Assembly (NCBI GenBank): GCA_913009755.1
Contig: CAJVWU010000007.1
Location: 1 to 64,000, forward strand
DNA: 64,000 bases
Origin: an uncultured Bacteroidia bacterium
Lineage (GTDB): Bacteria; Bacteroidota; Bacteroidia; Bacteroidales; F082
Direction of reading: 5' to 3'
How positions within the stretch are numbered: the first letter of the stretch is position 1; the number at the start of each line of letters is the position of its first letter. Both the position numbers and the translations under genes were made by a program. Positions 1 through 9,109 of the stretch are shown here, one piece after another. Below the pieces are notes generated by a model, which saw only the letters and a program-made list of their open reading frames with translations, was not told where the DNA came from and ran no database searches.

Positions 1-52
1 TGTCTTCTAAAATCTTCGTAACTTGCTCCTGTGTAAAGTGTATTCTTTTCAT
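1..52 (-). mobile_element. IS3-family transposase OrfA, N-terminal fragment at window edge
   Basis: Reading leftwards from an ATG at 50-52 gives MKRIHFTQEQVTKILED, which runs off the window. This resembles the start of the helix-turn-helix OrfA protein of IS3-family insertion sequences (typically M-K-[RK]-x-x-F-[ST]-x-E-Q-[IV]). Only 17 codons are visible, so this is a family-pattern call and the element could be another transposase or a remnant. The leader on the minus strand contains TGTAAAGTGCATC (near 90-105), which could lie near the element's terminal inverted repeat, but no partner end is visible. No gene is seen between 53 and 239. Confidence 0.5.
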
Positions 53-239
53 ATGCTAAATATTTTAAAGTTTTATCAACTCCAAATTTAGTTAAGATGC
101 ACTTTACACACTTTTTGGGATAGTATCTTACCCGGCACATCAAAATAAAATTTAGCCATTATTTACTACAAACAGTTTATTAACCGGCAAAAAAGAAGTT
201 TCACTTTCTTTGCCCGCATTTACAGTCGTTTTAAGGAAA

Positions 240-1502
240 TCAGGTGGTGGCTTCCACTGAGCACAATCCGATGTTTTGGATATCTTTCCAGAATGCGGGA
301 TAGGATTTTTCGACGACTTCAGGATTTTCAATCGACACCTCGCCCAGTTCCAAGACAAGTGGTGCAAGGGCCATTGCCAGGCGATGATCGTTATAAGTTT
401 CAAAAGCAACAATGCCGGTTTGAGGAATTTCCTTGCCGAGGGTCATTTTTACCGTATCACCGGAAACTTTAAATGTCGCCCCCACTTTTGCCAGCTCCCG
501 GGTTAAACTCTCAATCCTGTCGGATTCTTTGTAACGCAAATGGGCGATGCCGTTGAAAACAGCCGGTATTTTTTTTGCAGCACAGGTGGCCATTACAGCC
601 GGCATTAGGTCGGGACAGCCGGTAAAGTCATATTCAAACTCTCTTACCTCATCAGGTTTCCTTTGTAAAGTAATCCCGTTATCGTTGAAACCGGTATGAA
701 CCCCGAGCCGGTTAAAAATATCGGCACAAACCCGGTCGCCCTGAACACTTTCTTTTTTCAATCCCGGCAAAGCGAGTTCAGCTCTATCTGATAGTGCTGC
801 CATTTGGTACCAATAGGAGGCGGAACTCCAGTCAGGTTCAACCATCATATTTTTCGGCTGATAAACAGTATTGGGAACCGTGATCACATTCTTTTTTATC
901 TGACATTCAATGCCAAATTCATGCATCAACCGGCGGGTCATTTCAATGTAAGGAAACGAAACCACCTTGCCGGTCATTGTGATCTGCAAACCGCTTTTCA
1001 TACAGGGGCCTATCATCATCAGGGCTGAAATAAACTGGCTGCTCACGGAAGCATCAATTTCCACTTTTGTTTTTTTCAGGTTACAGCCCCTGATGTTAAT
1101 GGGTGGAAAGCCCGGACGGCAACAGTACTGGATATCGGCGCCCAGTGTTATGAGGGCTTCCACCAAGGGTTTCACCGGACGTTCATACATACGTTTTGTG
1201 CCTGTTAAATGCCACAAACCTTTTTGGGTAACCAAACTTGCGGTTAAAAACCTGAACAATGTTCCCGAGTTACGGGCATCAATGATCATGGGCACCTGGG
1301 ATGAAGCACAAATCCTTACCTGCTTCAGGCTCCGGGCAAGCATCCGGGTGTCATCCGCTTTCGACAAATTGACAAACCGGATATTCTTCCGGGCGACAAA
1401 AGCCATGATCAGCAGGCGGTTGCTAATGCTTTTCGAACCGCTGAGGTAACAGGTTCCGAAAAGGTCTTTGTTTATTAAATCCAGTTTGATGGTGCCTGCC
1501 AT
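240..1502 (-). CDS. aroA: 3-phosphoshikimate 1-carboxyvinyltransferase (EPSP synthase)
   Basis: Cytoplasmic shikimate-pathway enzyme that joins phosphoenolpyruvate to shikimate 3-phosphate to make EPSP on the way to chorismate. The 420 residues match the family length. Visible motifs are GSKSISNR near residue 22 (substrate binding), NSGTLFRF near 98 (a variant of the usual NAGTxxR), SVSSQFISALM near 154, CPDLMP near 297, RYKESDRIE near 324 and YNDHRLAMA near 370. The gene starts five bases after the aroB stop on the same strand, so the two are almost certainly co-transcribed. The NSGT and SVSSQF forms suggest the class II-like, Bacteroidota type of the enzyme. No sign of damage. Confidence 0.95.
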   Translation of the reverse strand: MAGTIKLDLINKDLFGTCYLSGSKSISNRLLIMAFVARKNIRFVNLSKADDTRMLARSLKQVRICASSQVPMIIDARNSGTLFRFLTASLVTQKGLWHLTGTKRMYERPVKPLVEALITLGADIQYCCRPGFPPINIRGCNLKKTKVEIDASVSSQFISALMMIGPCMKSGLQITMTGKVVSFPYIEMTRRLMHEFGIECQIKKNVITVPNTVYQPKNMMVEPDWSSASYWYQMAALSDRAELALPGLKKESVQGDRVCADIFNRLGVHTGFNDNGITLQRKPDEVREFEYDFTGCPDLMPAVMATCAAKKIPAVFNGIAHLRYKESDRIESLTRELAKVGATFKVSGDTVKMTLGKEIPQTGIVAFETYNDHRLAMALAPLVLELGEVSIENPEVVEKSYPAFWKDIQNIGLCSVEATT

Positions 1503-1507
1503 AAAGA

Positions 1508-2581
1508 TTAGCTGTTGTGTAAATAAAATTCAATGCTTTTCAGGACGAGGCCCGAACTCACTTCTTTATCGTGCACGGCCTTTCCCATCCTTTTCAGCAG
1601 GCTGAAATGTAATTTCCCTTCCCTGACCTTTTTGTCCTGCCGCATCAGTTCCATGAGTGTGGGGAGATCATTTTCAGACACGGGCAAACGGGGGAAGTTT
1701 CTGTCAATCATCTCCACAATTTCTTCCCGTTTCGAACATTCCATATCCATCCTCTGCTCTGACAGCCATGATTCGCAAATCATCCCGGCTGCAATGGCTT
1801 GTCCGTGCGTGACCGGTTTATTCATTTTCAGGAAAAAGCTCTCAAAAGCATGGCCGATAGTATGTCCGAAGTTCAGGTTTTTCCGAACTCCTTTTTCTTT
1901 AAAATCGTGCCTGACGATATTAATTTTATCACGTGCCGCCCTTACGATGATCTTGTTCCAGTAATCAATCTCCCGATAATTTTTACCGTAAAGCCATTGC
2001 CACAGTTCATGGTCAATGATCAATCCGTATTTCAGCACTTCGGCAAATCCCGACTGCCAGTGTTTGTCGGCCAGGGTTTTTAAAAACAAAGGGTCAATAA
2101 TTACTGATACCGGGTCAACAAACAATCCCACCTGGTTTTTAAACTTCCCGAAATCAATCCCTGTTTTCCCCCCGATGGCTGCGTCAACCATTCCCAGCAG
2201 AGTGGTGGGCACGTTGGCAAAATCAATTCCCCGTTTGTAAGTGGCCGCCACAAAGCCACCGATATCGGTCAGTACTCCGCCACCCAGGTGAATCATCAAG
2301 GCATCACGGTCAACATTCAGACGGGTGAGTTCATTCCAGATAAAGAGTACCTGATCCAGGTTCTTTTTTTCTTCGCCACTTTCGATGCAGATTACATCGT
2401 TAATCGTAATATCGGGCAGGTTTTGCTGAAATACGGGAAGGCAATGTTCCCGTGTGTTTTCGTCAACCAGCACAACATACCTGGGATATTTGTCGAATTG
2501 TTTTACCGAAGATTCAAGGGCTTTTTCACCGATAACATACGATGCCGTTTCGGTATCCAGGAAAAAAGGTGTTGTATTCAT
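1508..2581 (-). CDS. aroB: 3-dehydroquinate synthase
   Basis: Converts DAHP to 3-dehydroquinate, the second step of the shikimate pathway, using NAD+ and a divalent metal in the cytoplasm. The 357 residues show the family hallmarks: GGGVLTDIGGFVAATYKRG near 100 (NAD-binding glycine-rich segment), PTTLLGMVDAAIGGKTGID near 125, and NFGHTIGHAFE near 237, which carries metal-binding histidines. It is the first gene of a two-gene aroB-aroA operon. The roughly 200 bases upstream (2582-2777) show no convincing gene and probably hold its promoter. Confidence 0.95.
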   Translation of the reverse strand: MNTTPFFLDTETASYVIGEKALESSVKQFDKYPRYVVLVDENTREHCLPVFQQNLPDITINDVICIESGEEKKNLDQVLFIWNELTRLNVDRDALMIHLGGGVLTDIGGFVAATYKRGIDFANVPTTLLGMVDAAIGGKTGIDFGKFKNQVGLFVDPVSVIIDPLFLKTLADKHWQSGFAEVLKYGLIIDHELWQWLYGKNYREIDYWNKIIVRAARDKINIVRHDFKEKGVRKNLNFGHTIGHAFESFFLKMNKPVTHGQAIAAGMICESWLSEQRMDMECSKREEIVEMIDRNFPRLPVSENDLPTLMELMRQDKKVREGKLHFSLLKRMGKAVHDKEVSSGLVLKSIEFYLHNS

Positions 2582-2777
2582 GGCGGCAAAAATAACTACT
2601 ACATTTCATTCTCACTTAAATTTCATCAAACATTTTGCACTTCCGCCGTTAAATCTGACTGGTAGGCAACGCACGGGGATTTTCGATATCTGTCAGGTTG
2701 GCTTCAATCATCATCCAATGACGGCATTTCCGGGAGTTTCGTACGCTGGAAAGTCTTTTAAACCAACTTCCCCTCTC

Positions 2778-4601
2778 CTATTTCCTCTTTTGTTTTTTTT
2801 TCTTTTTTTGCTTGGTTTTTTGAGAAGACTCCTTTTGTTTTTGTGTTTTGCCAGTTTGTTTTAATGTTTTTTTTTCAGTTTTTTGCTTTTGATTTTGTTC
2901 TTTCCGTTTTTGTTTTACCGCTTTATCGTCTTTTACCGTTTTGCCAAAAGGGGAAACCGTGTTGACAATACCTGTTTGCAGGGTTTTCCACACAAAATTA
3001 CCAAACCCTTTATACATCACCCTGTTAAAACCCATAATGGCAACACGGGTTTTGCCTTTTTTACCCGGGTTCCCGGAGCGTGAAACCGCATCGGCAGCCC
3101 ACGACAAAAATTTGTTTTTTCTGATGCGGTCTTTTTTGAGCACTTCTGCATTCAGGTCTTTATAAAGCATGGTCATTTGACCACTGGAAACAGAATCATT
3201 GGCACTCCCTTTAAAATGCACACTTTCCAAATGGCCTTTGACAAACTGCATACCAATGGCAGGAAATGCAGCCTGATTAAATATTTTCAAATTTGCCGCC
3301 CCCAATGAACCGGCAAAATAAAAAGTATCCTTTACGGTGTTTAGCGGAAAAACAAAATCAATCTTCAACGGTACTTTTTTCATGAAGTTGGCTTTCAACT
3401 TTATTTTCATCCTTTTACCGGTTCGGATACTGTCTTTTACGGAAGTAACGAATTGAACATTAACATTCAGATCGCTCAGGCTGGCCGTCATCAGTTCTTT
3501 AATATCTTTCATTTTTTCCTGGTAAACCAGGTTGCTGCCCGTCAGGTTGATCATTTTTATGTAAAGTGGAAAACCGAGATGTTTCAGAAGCTGATGCGGA
3601 AGTTTGGGCCGCAGTGTTTCATTAAACGGATAACGCTTGTCTTTCAGGATGGCCACATTAAGCCCGCTAATTCCAATGCTGTCGATGAAAACCATGTTTT
3701 TCGTCGTTGCATCTATGAGATTAAACGATTGGATAAATATTTTATCAATATCCAGGTCAACGATCTCTTTGGTATATTTAAAGGCTTTGGCCATTTTATA
3801 CTTATCCTTGTATGTCGGGTGGAGACCCAGCCCGTCAATCCGAAGAAAATTTTCTGCATTGTTGTAATATAGTTTATTAATATCCAGATTATACCAACCC
3901 CCCGGAAGCATCAGTGATTGGGTTGAGAGTTCCGCTTTGAATTTTGAAAATTCCATCCGGAAAACATTCGGGTTGTCAGGATATGTCACAAAATCAACTG
4001 AATGGAGAGACAGGTCCAGGCTACCGGTAGAAAATAATTTTTCATCTTTTGCAAGGTCAAATATTTCCAGTTTGCAGTTGACCAGATCAATTTCATGCAG
4101 GTTTATTTTGTTCAGCCCTTTGATGTAAATGGAATCGAGATTAATTTTATCGTTGTTTTTAGTTTCTGTTTCCTCAACGGTTTTTGAAGGTTTCGGTCCT
4201 TTATCAATTCGTATGTTTGCCTTCCTGATCTCAATTTTCCGTGCATAAATCTCACCGAGAACAATAGCTTTATAAAGATCAACTCCCGCAATCCGGAAAA
4301 GTCCAATCTCACTGTGCTGTATAAATTTCAGGTTGGTTTTTCCCTGTTTTACATCATTGATCAGGCTGCTGTCGGGAATAATTTTCAACCCCCTGATATT
4401 CAGGTTTCCCGTCAGGATGTTCACCCCCACCCTTTTGATCGTGATCTGATAATCTGTGGTGCTTTTATTCAGTGCCTCATCAATTTTCCCCCTGATGACA
4501 GTGGCAAGGAAAATGTTGATGGCAATAACTGCAATAACCAGGATACCCACAATAATCCCGGTAATGACAAGAAATCGTTTTTGTAATTTGGTTAATTTCA
4601 T
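2778..4601 (-). CDS. AsmA-like membrane-anchored protein with Lys/Gln-rich tail
   Basis: A 607-residue protein with one N-terminal membrane segment (about residues 11-33) and a long beta-rich extracytoplasmic part. The pattern (cytoplasmic N-terminal tip, TM helix, then repeated strands such as NINIRGLKI, INLDSIYIKGLNKINLHEI, ISGLNVAIL) fits AsmA/DUF748-like proteins, whose relatives act in lipid transport between the membranes or outer-membrane assembly. The last 60 residues are an extremely basic K/Q/T-rich tail, presumably disordered. This tail is unusual for the family. Start chosen at the ATG just before the TM segment. The exact family is uncertain. Confidence 0.6.
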   Translation of the reverse strand: MKLTKLQKRFLVITGIIVGILVIAVIAINIFLATVIRGKIDEALNKSTTDYQITIKRVGVNILTGNLNIRGLKIIPDSSLINDVKQGKTNLKFIQHSEIGLFRIAGVDLYKAIVLGEIYARKIEIRKANIRIDKGPKPSKTVEETETKNNDKINLDSIYIKGLNKINLHEIDLVNCKLEIFDLAKDEKLFSTGSLDLSLHSVDFVTYPDNPNVFRMEFSKFKAELSTQSLMLPGGWYNLDINKLYYNNAENFLRIDGLGLHPTYKDKYKMAKAFKYTKEIVDLDIDKIFIQSFNLIDATTKNMVFIDSIGISGLNVAILKDKRYPFNETLRPKLPHQLLKHLGFPLYIKMINLTGSNLVYQEKMKDIKELMTASLSDLNVNVQFVTSVKDSIRTGKRMKIKLKANFMKKVPLKIDFVFPLNTVKDTFYFAGSLGAANLKIFNQAAFPAIGMQFVKGHLESVHFKGSANDSVSSGQMTMLYKDLNAEVLKKDRIRKNKFLSWAADAVSRSGNPGKKGKTRVAIMGFNRVMYKGFGNFVWKTLQTGIVNTVSPFGKTVKDDKAVKQKRKEQNQKQKTEKKTLKQTGKTQKQKESSQKTKQKKKKKQKRK

Positions 4602-4652
4602 CGTTGACGGATTTGTTTAATTGAAAAGATAAAACTAATACTTTTTTCTAAT

Positions 4653-5987
4653 TTAGATCCGGCTTTTTCTCCAGTTGCCAATCCGCAGATAGATAAATGA
4701 CAGGACGGCAAGAAGTGAACCGTAGATCCATTCGGCAGTCCATGTAACCGAAACATCGGCATGAAACCGGTAAACCAATTGGTAAACATACACCAGGTAA
4801 ATAGTCAGCACACCCACTTCGATCATAAGTGATATATTGGTTTTCCCGGTTCCCGAAACACCATTAAAAAGAATAAAACCAATTGACAAAAACAATGCCC
4901 CCACGCTAACTACATATAATATGGGGACCCCCATCTGCACAAGGGCAGGGTCGTTGGTGTAAACTTCCATGATCAGACGGGGAAACAACACCCCCAAAGT
5001 GACAATGGCCAGCACCCCGAAAAAGCACAGCACGGCAATTTTCCCCACCAGCGACATCACTTCATCATCTTTGTTTTTCCCACGGAGGTAACTTACCAGC
5101 GTGTTGGTGGCTGTGGCAAATCCCCAGATCGGCATCATCAGTACAACAAATACACTGCGGATGATGTTGGAAACCGCCAAGGACATCTCACCCAGCTTTT
5201 CGATAAACAGAAAAAAGACAAACCACACCGAAAGTGAAATAAACGACTGCATCATCACCGGAACGGCCACACGTAATATCCTGCCCAGACGGTTGAAAGA
5301 AAAAGTGACAAAGCGGAACAGATCATAATCTGAAAACCGTACCGTGATAATGGTATAAACAATGAAAAATGCAAGGGCAAAAGCTTCGGCAATTACAGAA
5401 GCCAGTGCCGCACCTTCAATACCCATTACCGGGATGCCCCAGTTACCGAAAATAAAAGCATAATCGAGTACGATATTCACCGCTGCCATGACAAAAGTGG
5501 TGTAAGTAATCACTTTGGTTTTGGCCAGTCCCACGTAAAAAGCCCGGAAAGTCATGTTCATAAACGCAAAGAAAACGCCAAAAGAACGGATGTTCAGGTA
5601 AAGCATGGTTTCTTCGAGCACAGCTTCTGACTTTACAGTATGTTTCAGCAAAGCATCCGAACCGTACTGCAGCAGTGTGAATGTAACGATGGCAAGGAGA
5701 AAAAGAAAAATAGCGGAATGGTCAACCACAGAACCGATCTTTTTAAAGTCTTTTTCTCCGTAACGGCGGGCAATGATAATCTGTGCACCTGTCCCGAAAC
5801 CCAGTCCCAGCATCATGACTGCGAGGTAAAAAATACCACCGAGGGCACCTGCACCCAACGCCACTTTCCCTACCCTGCCCAGGAATGCGGTATCGGTAAA
5901 GTTGATCAGGTTTTGCGCCACACTGCCAAGAATAATGGGATAAGCCACATTCCATATCCGCCGGTATGTGATGCTGGTTTTGGCCAT
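4653..5987 (-). CDS. MATE-family multidrug/sodium-coupled efflux transporter
   Basis: Polytopic inner-membrane exporter of the MATE (NorM/DinF) superfamily. From the chosen start it has about 445 residues and twelve hydrophobic segments, the usual MATE topology. The N-terminal motif (RRIWNVAYPIILGSVAQNLI, followed by DTAFLGRVG) and GTGAQIIIARRYGE are typical. An open frame extends 49 codons further upstream, but that stretch is unlike a MATE protein, so the ATG at 5985-5987 (MAKTSITYRR) is preferred. The gene is divergent from the barrel gene at 6137. Substrate cannot be told from sequence. Confidence 0.88.
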   Translation of the reverse strand: MAKTSITYRRIWNVAYPIILGSVAQNLINFTDTAFLGRVGKVALGAGALGGIFYLAVMMLGLGFGTGAQIIIARRYGEKDFKKIGSVVDHSAIFLFLLAIVTFTLLQYGSDALLKHTVKSEAVLEETMLYLNIRSFGVFFAFMNMTFRAFYVGLAKTKVITYTTFVMAAVNIVLDYAFIFGNWGIPVMGIEGAALASVIAEAFALAFFIVYTIITVRFSDYDLFRFVTFSFNRLGRILRVAVPVMMQSFISLSVWFVFFLFIEKLGEMSLAVSNIIRSVFVVLMMPIWGFATATNTLVSYLRGKNKDDEVMSLVGKIAVLCFFGVLAIVTLGVLFPRLIMEVYTNDPALVQMGVPILYVVSVGALFLSIGFILFNGVSGTGKTNISLMIEVGVLTIYLVYVYQLVYRFHADVSVTWTAEWIYGSLLAVLSFIYLRIGNWRKSRI

Positions 5988-6060
5988 GCAGGGCAAAGAT
6001 AAAAGATTAGGGGTAAAAGAATAAAGATTAAACCGCAATCGGGTGTTTTCAAACTTGCTA

Positions 6061-6091
6061 TTGATTATCTCATTTTTCTGCTTTATTTTTG
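6061..6091 (+). promoter_or_regulatory. candidate Bacteroidota sigma-A promoter
   Basis: ATTG at 6060-6063 (-33-like) and TATTTTTG at 6084-6091 (exact TAnnTTTG -7 element), separated by 20 bases. It lies about 45 bases upstream of the ATG at 6137. This matches the known Bacteroidota primary promoter layout; it is not experimentally shown here. Confidence 0.45.
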
Positions 6092-6136
6092 CATGACCAC
6101 TAATTTTTTTAAAAAATAACCTAAAACCGTACAATT

Positions 6137-6872
6137 ATGAAAAAACTATTAATTCTTTTTATGACCGTATTACTGGCTTTACCGGGTTTCAGTCAGTTCA
6201 GTGTCGGACCCCCGTCTGGGTGTTAATTTTGCTAAGATAACGGGTAAATACAACAAAGATGACGACTCAAAAGGCGGATGGATTACAGGCCTTGAATTTG
6301 GTGCTGTCGGAAATTATGAATTTTCGGACATGATTTCCTTAACCGCTGAACTGCTTTTTATTACCGATGGAGACAAAACATCTTTCAATGTGAGCGACGG
6401 GGAAAAAAGCACGCTATCCTCTGAGTATGACTATAAATTCTCGGAGCGTTACCATTACATGCAGTTACCTGTTTTGGTGAAATTTGTTTTCGGTTCTGAT
6501 TTTCAGTTTTATGGAAATTTAGGGCCCTATTTTGGCTATAAAATCGGAGGCCACTATAAAACAAATTTTGATAACAATACTACAAAGGGGAGAATCAGGT
6601 TTAAGAAAGATAAGGTCAAAGATGACGATTGGTATCAAGACCCGAAAGATTACAGGCGGTTTGATCTCGGCATGTATCTTGGCGGTGGTGTCCAAAAACA
6701 AGTTGGCCCCGGAAAACTTGGCGCGGATTTACGCTTCGGGATGGGATTTCTTGATACCAATAAATTTGACAGCAAAGATGATAAACAAAATGCAAAAGAC
6801 AACGGTTATAAGTCGTTCAGAAACATGAACATCAGCCTGACCTTAACTTATATGTATGATTTGAGCAAATAA
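6137..6872 (+). pseudogene. outer-membrane beta-barrel protein (PorT-like), one-base frameshift
   Basis: An ATG at 6137 encodes a good signal peptide (MKKLLILFMTVLLALPGFSQ) but the frame stops at TAA about 90 bases later. The body of the protein continues in another frame from about 6201 to 6872 (RLGVNFAKITG onward). Dropping one C from the C5 run at 6209-6213 gives a continuous 244-residue protein, GFSQFSVGPRLGVNFAKI, with the signal peptide, alternating beta-strands and a final YMYDLSK. The fold is that of small Bacteroidota outer-membrane beta-barrels. The lesion may be a sequencing error, a real null allele or a slippage site. A promoter precedes it and a strong terminator follows. Confidence 0.75.
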
Positions 6873-6909
6873 GCCCAAAAAACATAATTGATGCTTGAAC
6901 CAAACCATT

Positions 6910-6945
6910 AAGCTACGGATACGTTTACGTCCGTGGCTTTTTTTT
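6910..6945 (+). terminator. Rho-independent terminator after the barrel gene
   Basis: Stem AAGCTACGGA (6910-6919) pairs with TCCGTGGCTT (6930-6939) with one G-U pair, loop of ten bases, followed by a T run to 6945. It sits 38 bases after the stop at 6872 and before the MFS gene. Confidence 0.8.
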
Positions 6946-6990
6946 GATGTTCAATTGTGATTATTCCTATTTTTGAGGAAAAGCTTTGGG

Positions 6991-8244
6991 ATGGATAACC
7001 GTATTGATAAAAACCGTCAGTATTACAAATTCTGTCTGTATGGTTTTCTAAAGAACCTGCGGTTTTTCGATGCTTTCCTGGTTTTGTTTTTTCTTGAAAA
7101 AGGGATGGATTTTCTAATGATCGGCGTATTGTATTCCATCCGGGAGATCACATTAGCCATTACCGAAATCCCCAGTGGTGTGGTGGCCGACGCCCTGGGC
7201 CGTCGCAGGACACTGGTTACTTCGTTTGTCCTATATATTCTTTCCTTTATTCTTTTCTATTTGGCCAATCATTTTTTATGGTTTGCTGCTGCCATGTTCG
7301 TTTTTGCCATCGGGGATGCCTTTCGTACCGGGGTGCACAAAGCCATGATCTTCGATTACCTGAAACGAAACAACAGGGAAAAACAAAAGGTGGATTATTA
7401 CGGGCACACCCGTTCGTGGTCGCAGGCAGGAACGGCCTTGTCATCACTTATTGCAGGGTTCATCGTGTTTTATACCGGCAGTTTCCGGCTCATTTTTCCC
7501 GCTACGGTAATCCCTTACATCGTGGACATGTTTTTGGTCTGGTCTTATCCAAAATATCTTGACGGCAAGAACATCCCTTTTTCGGCTTCCCTGATTGTCA
7601 AAGAGTTCAAAGAAGTAATCAACGCTTTTTTTCTCAGTTTCAGAAAACTTACTTTTATCCGTGTCCTGACGAGTTCATCGCTTTATACGGGCTATTACCG
7701 GGCGGTTAAAGATTACATCCAACCGCTTTTGAAACAATATGCCCTGGCACTGCCTGTTCTTGCATTTCTGACCAATGACCAGAAAGTGGCCGTAACGGTG
7801 GGCAGCATTTATTTCGTTATTTACCTGCTTACAGCCATTGCCAGTCATAATGCCGGACGGTTTACCGCGTTGTTTCCCGATTATTTTAAAACCATGAACC
7901 TGACAATCGTTGTCGGTTTATTTGCCGGAATAATGACCGGGATTGTTTTTTCAATGGATGTTTATGTGGCCGCCATCGTTGGTTTTGTGGTGATCCTGAT
8001 CATTGAAAACCTGCGCAAGCCGGTGGGTGTGGCACTGGTAGCCAATTTGTCAAAACAAAAAGCCTGGGCCACCACACTATCAGCCAACTCGCAGGCCAAA
8101 TCGCTGATTACCGCCATGCTCGCACCGCTCATCGGGTGGCTGGCTGATAAAATCAATCCCGGAAGCGGAATCGCCATTGCCACCTTACTTCTGTTATTGT
8201 TATTTCCTGTCTATCTGTTGAAAGCAAAAAAGAAAACCACCTGA
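6991..8244 (+). CDS. major facilitator superfamily transporter
   Basis: A 417-residue inner-membrane protein with about twelve hydrophobic segments. The loop after TM2 has SGVVADALGRRRTLV, the classical MFS motif A (G-x-x-x-D-x-x-G-R-R). The N-terminal region (RFFDAFLVLFFLEKGMDFLMIGVLYSIRE) resembles drug and nutrient exporters of the MFS_1 group found in Bacteroidota. The ATG at 6991 is preferred because GAGGAAA lies about ten bases upstream; a TTG at 6973 is also open. Substrate unknown. It appears to be a single-gene unit after the terminator at 6910-6945. Confidence 0.85.
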   Translation: MDNRIDKNRQYYKFCLYGFLKNLRFFDAFLVLFFLEKGMDFLMIGVLYSIREITLAITEIPSGVVADALGRRRTLVTSFVLYILSFILFYLANHFLWFAAAMFVFAIGDAFRTGVHKAMIFDYLKRNNREKQKVDYYGHTRSWSQAGTALSSLIAGFIVFYTGSFRLIFPATVIPYIVDMFLVWSYPKYLDGKNIPFSASLIVKEFKEVINAFFLSFRKLTFIRVLTSSSLYTGYYRAVKDYIQPLLKQYALALPVLAFLTNDQKVAVTVGSIYFVIYLLTAIASHNAGRFTALFPDYFKTMNLTIVVGLFAGIMTGIVFSMDVYVAAIVGFVVILIIENLRKPVGVALVANLSKQKAWATTLSANSQAKSLITAMLAPLIGWLADKINPGSGIAIATLLLLLLFPVYLLKAKKKTT

Positions 8245-8342
8245 TAAAACGTTGGGTTTTCAAAAAATGCAGGTCAAATCCATTTCCGTTTTTTCAGTTA
8301 TATATTTTGTATTTTTACACGCCGAATCAAAATGGTAATTTT

Positions 8343-9014
8343 ATGAAAAAGAGTTTATTTTGGATAACCTTCCTTTGCTTTGCATTGACAACCGGCTTGG
8401 TAAACGGCCAGTCGGACAACAGCATGTTTTTTGTTTTTCTCAATCCCAATCCTGCAAAACCCCTAACGTCTGTCCAGCAGGAAAACCATTCGCAAACCGG
8501 TCACACTCAGTATATCAATAAACTGACGTCGGAGAAAATAGTGAAAGCCGACGGGAAATTTAAAGATGGCGGGGGCATGATGATCATTCAGGCTGAAAAC
8601 ATTGAAAAGGCAAAGAAAATAGTCCGGGCTGACCCTGTTGTTGCTTCAGGCATATACATTACAGAGACTTTACCATTAACGGTGGCAAACAACTGGGTTT
8701 GCGGGGCGAAAAAACCTTATGAGATGGTAACCTATGAACTTGTCCGGTTAATCTTTAATGATGATTATTTCGGCGACCTTGATCGAATGTCGCGGGAAAA
8801 CCGCATTTTTATGTCTAACCTGAACAATAGCAACGATTTTGTAATGATGCAGGGAAATTTTAGTAATTACAACGAGGGTGTGCTGATCCTGAATGTCCCG
8901 ACAAAAGAAGAAGCCGAAAAGATCATTAAAAAAAATCCTGCCGTTAAGGAAGGCCAGATCAAATACGAGATACGCCGGCTCAAAATTGCCAAAGGCACTT
9001 TTTGCAGGCCGTAG
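8343..9014 (+). CDS. secreted protein with two tandem YciI-like domains
   Basis: A 223-residue protein with an N-terminal signal peptide (MKKSLFWITFLCFALTTG, cleaved after NGQ). It contains two copies of a YciI/YCII-like alpha-beta unit: the first about residues 28-110 (HTQYINKL, KDGGGMMIIQAENIEKAKKIV, ADPVVASGIY) and the second about 125-215 (NEGVLILNVPTKEEAEKII, KNPAVKEGQIKYE). YciI-like domains are ferredoxin-fold modules of mostly unknown role; a few act as dehydrochlorinases or sensors. The secreted tandem arrangement is uncommon. Start placed at the ATG of the signal peptide, 36 bases inside the longest open frame. Confidence 0.75.
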   Translation: MKKSLFWITFLCFALTTGLVNGQSDNSMFFVFLNPNPAKPLTSVQQENHSQTGHTQYINKLTSEKIVKADGKFKDGGGMMIIQAENIEKAKKIVRADPVVASGIYITETLPLTVANNWVCGAKKPYEMVTYELVRLIFNDDYFGDLDRMSRENRIFMSNLNNSNDFVMMQGNFSNYNEGVLILNVPTKEEAEKIIKKNPAVKEGQIKYEIRRLKIAKGTFCRP

Positions 9015-9109
9015 GTGATTGTTTCACATCCCGGGGGTTTTATACTTTTTTCCGCCATTCCACCATTTCATCCTTCTGTCATTCCGTTCTTCTGCCTTCC
9101 ATCTTTCTA

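Noticed and set aside
967-1449. Long open frame on the plus strand inside aroA
   Set aside because: It is antisense to a clear aroA with all motifs and has no protein-like features.
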